Source: an uncultured Eubacteriales bacterium (GTDB lineage Bacteria; Bacillota; Clostridia; Lachnospirales; CAG-274). From it: 6,471 bases of DNA. Below, one piece after another: positions 5,560 to 6,471 of this stretch. Each line of letters opens with the position of its first letter. Positions within the stretch are counted from its first letter, which is position 1. The stretch is taken from the NCBI GenBank assembly GCA_902497185.1, contig CABVEG010000099.1:1-6471 (forward strand), given 5' to 3'. The notes under the pieces were generated by a model. It saw only the letters and a program-made list of their open reading frames with translations. It was not told the DNA's origin and did no database searches. The translations under genes were made by a program, and so were the position numbers.

Positions 5560-5578
5560 ATATCTATTTACAAATAAC

Positions 5579-5603
5579 GATGCCGCAGCTGAACTGCGGC
5601 ATC
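5579..5603 (-). terminator. Intrinsic terminator or attenuator between acpP and rnc
   Basis: GATGCCGCAG and CTGCGGCATC form a perfect 10-bp GC-rich stem with a 5-base loop. On the minus strand GTTATTTG follows, a poor T-tract, so termination is likely partial. It lies 17 bases past the acpP stop. It would let acpP mRNA accumulate in excess of rnc mRNA and stabilise the acpP 3' end. Confidence 0.65.
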
Positions 5604-5620
5604 AAATAAATATTATAATA

Positions 5621-5845
5621 TTATTCCTGAGCAGCCTTAATGCAAGCTACAACATCAGCAACTGATTTAATTTCAGCAGATTCATCATTATCAAACTCTA
5701 CATCAAATTCTTCCTCTAAAGTATTGATAACCTGAAATAAATCTAAAGAATCAGCATCTAACTCCTCAAAAGTAGTATCAACTGTGATTTCAGATTCATC
5801 TCTGCCTAATTCTTCAGCGATAATTGAAATAATCTTTTCTTCCAT
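5621..5845 (-). CDS. acpP: Acyl carrier protein
   Basis: This 74-residue acidic protein carries growing acyl chains on 4'-phosphopantetheine during fatty acid synthesis in the cytoplasm. The attachment Ser33 lies in the DADSLDLFQV motif. The four-helix ACP pattern is evident, with helix II running from the serine through VINTLEEEFDVEF. The usual Gly before AD in GADSLD is Asp here, a small variation. The ATG at 5845 has AGGAGG 8 bases upstream; a longer frame back to 5881 would cover that site and add a lysine-rich stretch unlike ACPs. It lies between plsX and rnc, its normal place in Firmicutes, and has its own predicted promoter at 5900-5928, as suits a very abundant protein. Confidence 0.96.
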   Translation of the reverse strand: MEEKIISIIAEELGRDESEITVDTTFEELDADSLDLFQVINTLEEEFDVEFDNDESAEIKSVADVVACIKAAQE

Positions 5846-5899
5846 TATAAAATCCTCCTTAACTTTTTTCAAACAATCCATTAATTGCTTGTTTATTAT

Positions 5900-5928
5900 A
5901 ATATACTAGATATTCGCAAAATTTACAA
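5900..5928 (-). promoter_or_regulatory. Predicted promoter of acpP
   Basis: On the minus strand, TTGTAA (5928-5923), exactly 17 bases, TATATT (5905-5900). The transcript would start about 47 bases before the acpP ATG. The 151-base gap between plsX and acpP fits an internal promoter. The box overlaps a partial palindrome AATAT-ACTAG-ATATT (5900-5914) that could be an operator. Confidence 0.5.
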
Positions 5929-5938
5929 GTATATTTTT

Positions 5939-5959
5939 CAAATTTTAATAAAAAATTTG
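5939..5959. repeat. AT-rich inverted repeat in the plsX-acpP gap
   Basis: CAAATTTT (5939-5946) and AAAATTTG (5952-5959) are exact inverted repeats around AATAA, 10 bases upstream of the acpP -35. No T-run follows on the minus strand, so it is not a clear plsX terminator. A site for a fatty-acid-synthesis regulator is possible, but it does not match the FapR or FabT consensus as I know them. Confidence 0.4.
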
Positions 5960-5996
5960 TAACTCAATACGACAAAGTGCACCAAAAACAGAATAA

Positions 5997-6471
5997 TTAA
6001 AGTCTTTCAGCTATTTTGTTTACAATATCTCCGTCAATAAACCTTTCACATTGCTTAACTGCACCCACAATATCTTTAAAATCTGAACTTCCATGTGCCT
6101 TAACCACAAGACCTTTTAAGCCTAAAAACGGTGCTCCTGCAATATCATCATATTCAAAAAAATCACTTTGCATTTTCTTAAATGCAGGCTTTGAAAGTAA
6201 AGCACCTATCTTAGTTCTAAAACTTGACATAAGACTCTTTTTAAGTATCCTAAGAACAGTATTTGCAAGTCCTTCCATTACTTTCAGAATAACATTACCT
6301 ACAAAAGCATCACAAACAATAACATCAACTTCGCCAAGTGTAATATCCCTTGCCTCTGTATTTCCTGCAAAATTAACTCCCTTTGCCTGTTCAAGGAGCT
6401 CATAAGCCTCCTTAACTACCGCATTTCCTTTTTCTCTTTCAGTACCAATATTTACAAGTCCGACACGAGGA
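5997..6471 (-). CDS. plsX: Phosphate acyltransferase PlsX, C-terminal part, start outside window
   Basis: PlsX converts acyl-ACP and phosphate to acyl-phosphate, the donor used by PlsY to start phospholipid synthesis at the membrane face. The frame is open to the window edge (first full codon 6470-6468) and gives 157 residues, roughly half of the usual 330-350. Family motifs are clear: RVGLVNIGTEREKGN at the start of the visible part, then NFAGNTEARDI, VDVIVCDAFVGNVILK and the C-terminal GAPFLGLKGLVVKAHGSSD. The ATG at 6278 is an internal Met. It is the first visible gene of the plsX-acpP-rnc cluster on the minus strand; its product consumes the acylated form of the ACP encoded next. Confidence 0.96.
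   Translation of the reverse strand, partial: PRVGLVNIGTEREKGNAVVKEAYELLEQAKGVNFAGNTEARDITLGEVDVIVCDAFVGNVILKVMEGLANTVLRILKKSLMSSFRTKIGALLSKPAFKKMQSDFFEYDDIAGAPFLGLKGLVVKAHGSSDFKDIVGAVKQCERFIDGDIVNKIAERL

Noticed and set aside
5846..5881. Longer acpP start adding 12 residues
   Set aside because: The extension covers the AGGAGG site and is basic, unlike ACP N-termini.
6016..6405. 129-codon plus-strand open frame
   Set aside because: It is antisense to the clearly recognisable plsX frame.

Overview
The window comes from a low-GC Gram-positive anaerobe, most likely a spore-forming member of the Clostridia (Lachnospiraceae-like). This rests on AT-rich sequence, strong GGAGG-type ribosome binding sites, the plsX-acpP-rnc cluster, and a SpoIID-like/peptidoglycan-binding protein fragment of a type I recall from such genomes. 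No database search was possible, so the taxon is an inference.

Layout, left to right. (1) 2-511 (+): the 3' part of metA, which activates homoserine for methionine synthesis. (2) 512-949: no convincing gene, but two strong hairpin terminators, one for each strand. (3) 950-1713 (-): a two-gene unit, a prophage-type DUF1492/ArpU-like regulator followed by an unrecognised 100-residue protein. A TTGAAA-16-TATAAT promoter and a leader with three exact tandem decamers precede it. (4) 1947-2020 (+): tRNA-Pro(CGG) with a near-perfect promoter. (5) 2077-2259 (-): a 60-residue protein of unknown function, divergent from (6) 2412-4079 (+), an intact large serine recombinase of 555 residues. (7) 4081-4662 (+): the C-terminal part of a SpoIID-like plus PG_binding_1 protein. 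It has no start of its own and joins the recombinase gene directly. (8) 4663-4826: an intergenic stretch rich in inverted repeats. (9) 6471-4827 (-): plsX (partial), acpP and rnc, a classical lipid-synthesis/RNase III cluster.

The core genes at the two ends (metA; plsX-acpP-rnc) frame a mobile or formerly mobile segment at roughly 0.7-4.1 kb. The recombinase ends within a few tens of bases of a decapitated host gene. This is the arrangement expected when a large-serine-recombinase element has inserted into a protein-coding gene, as with the skin element in sigK. The missing N-terminal half is not in the window. It is therefore open whether this is a live, possibly developmentally excised element or the remains of one after deletion or rearrangement. 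Further points of interest are a perfect 11-bp hairpin just upstream of the rnc ribosome binding site (possible autoregulation) and the decamer repeats in the phage-type leader.
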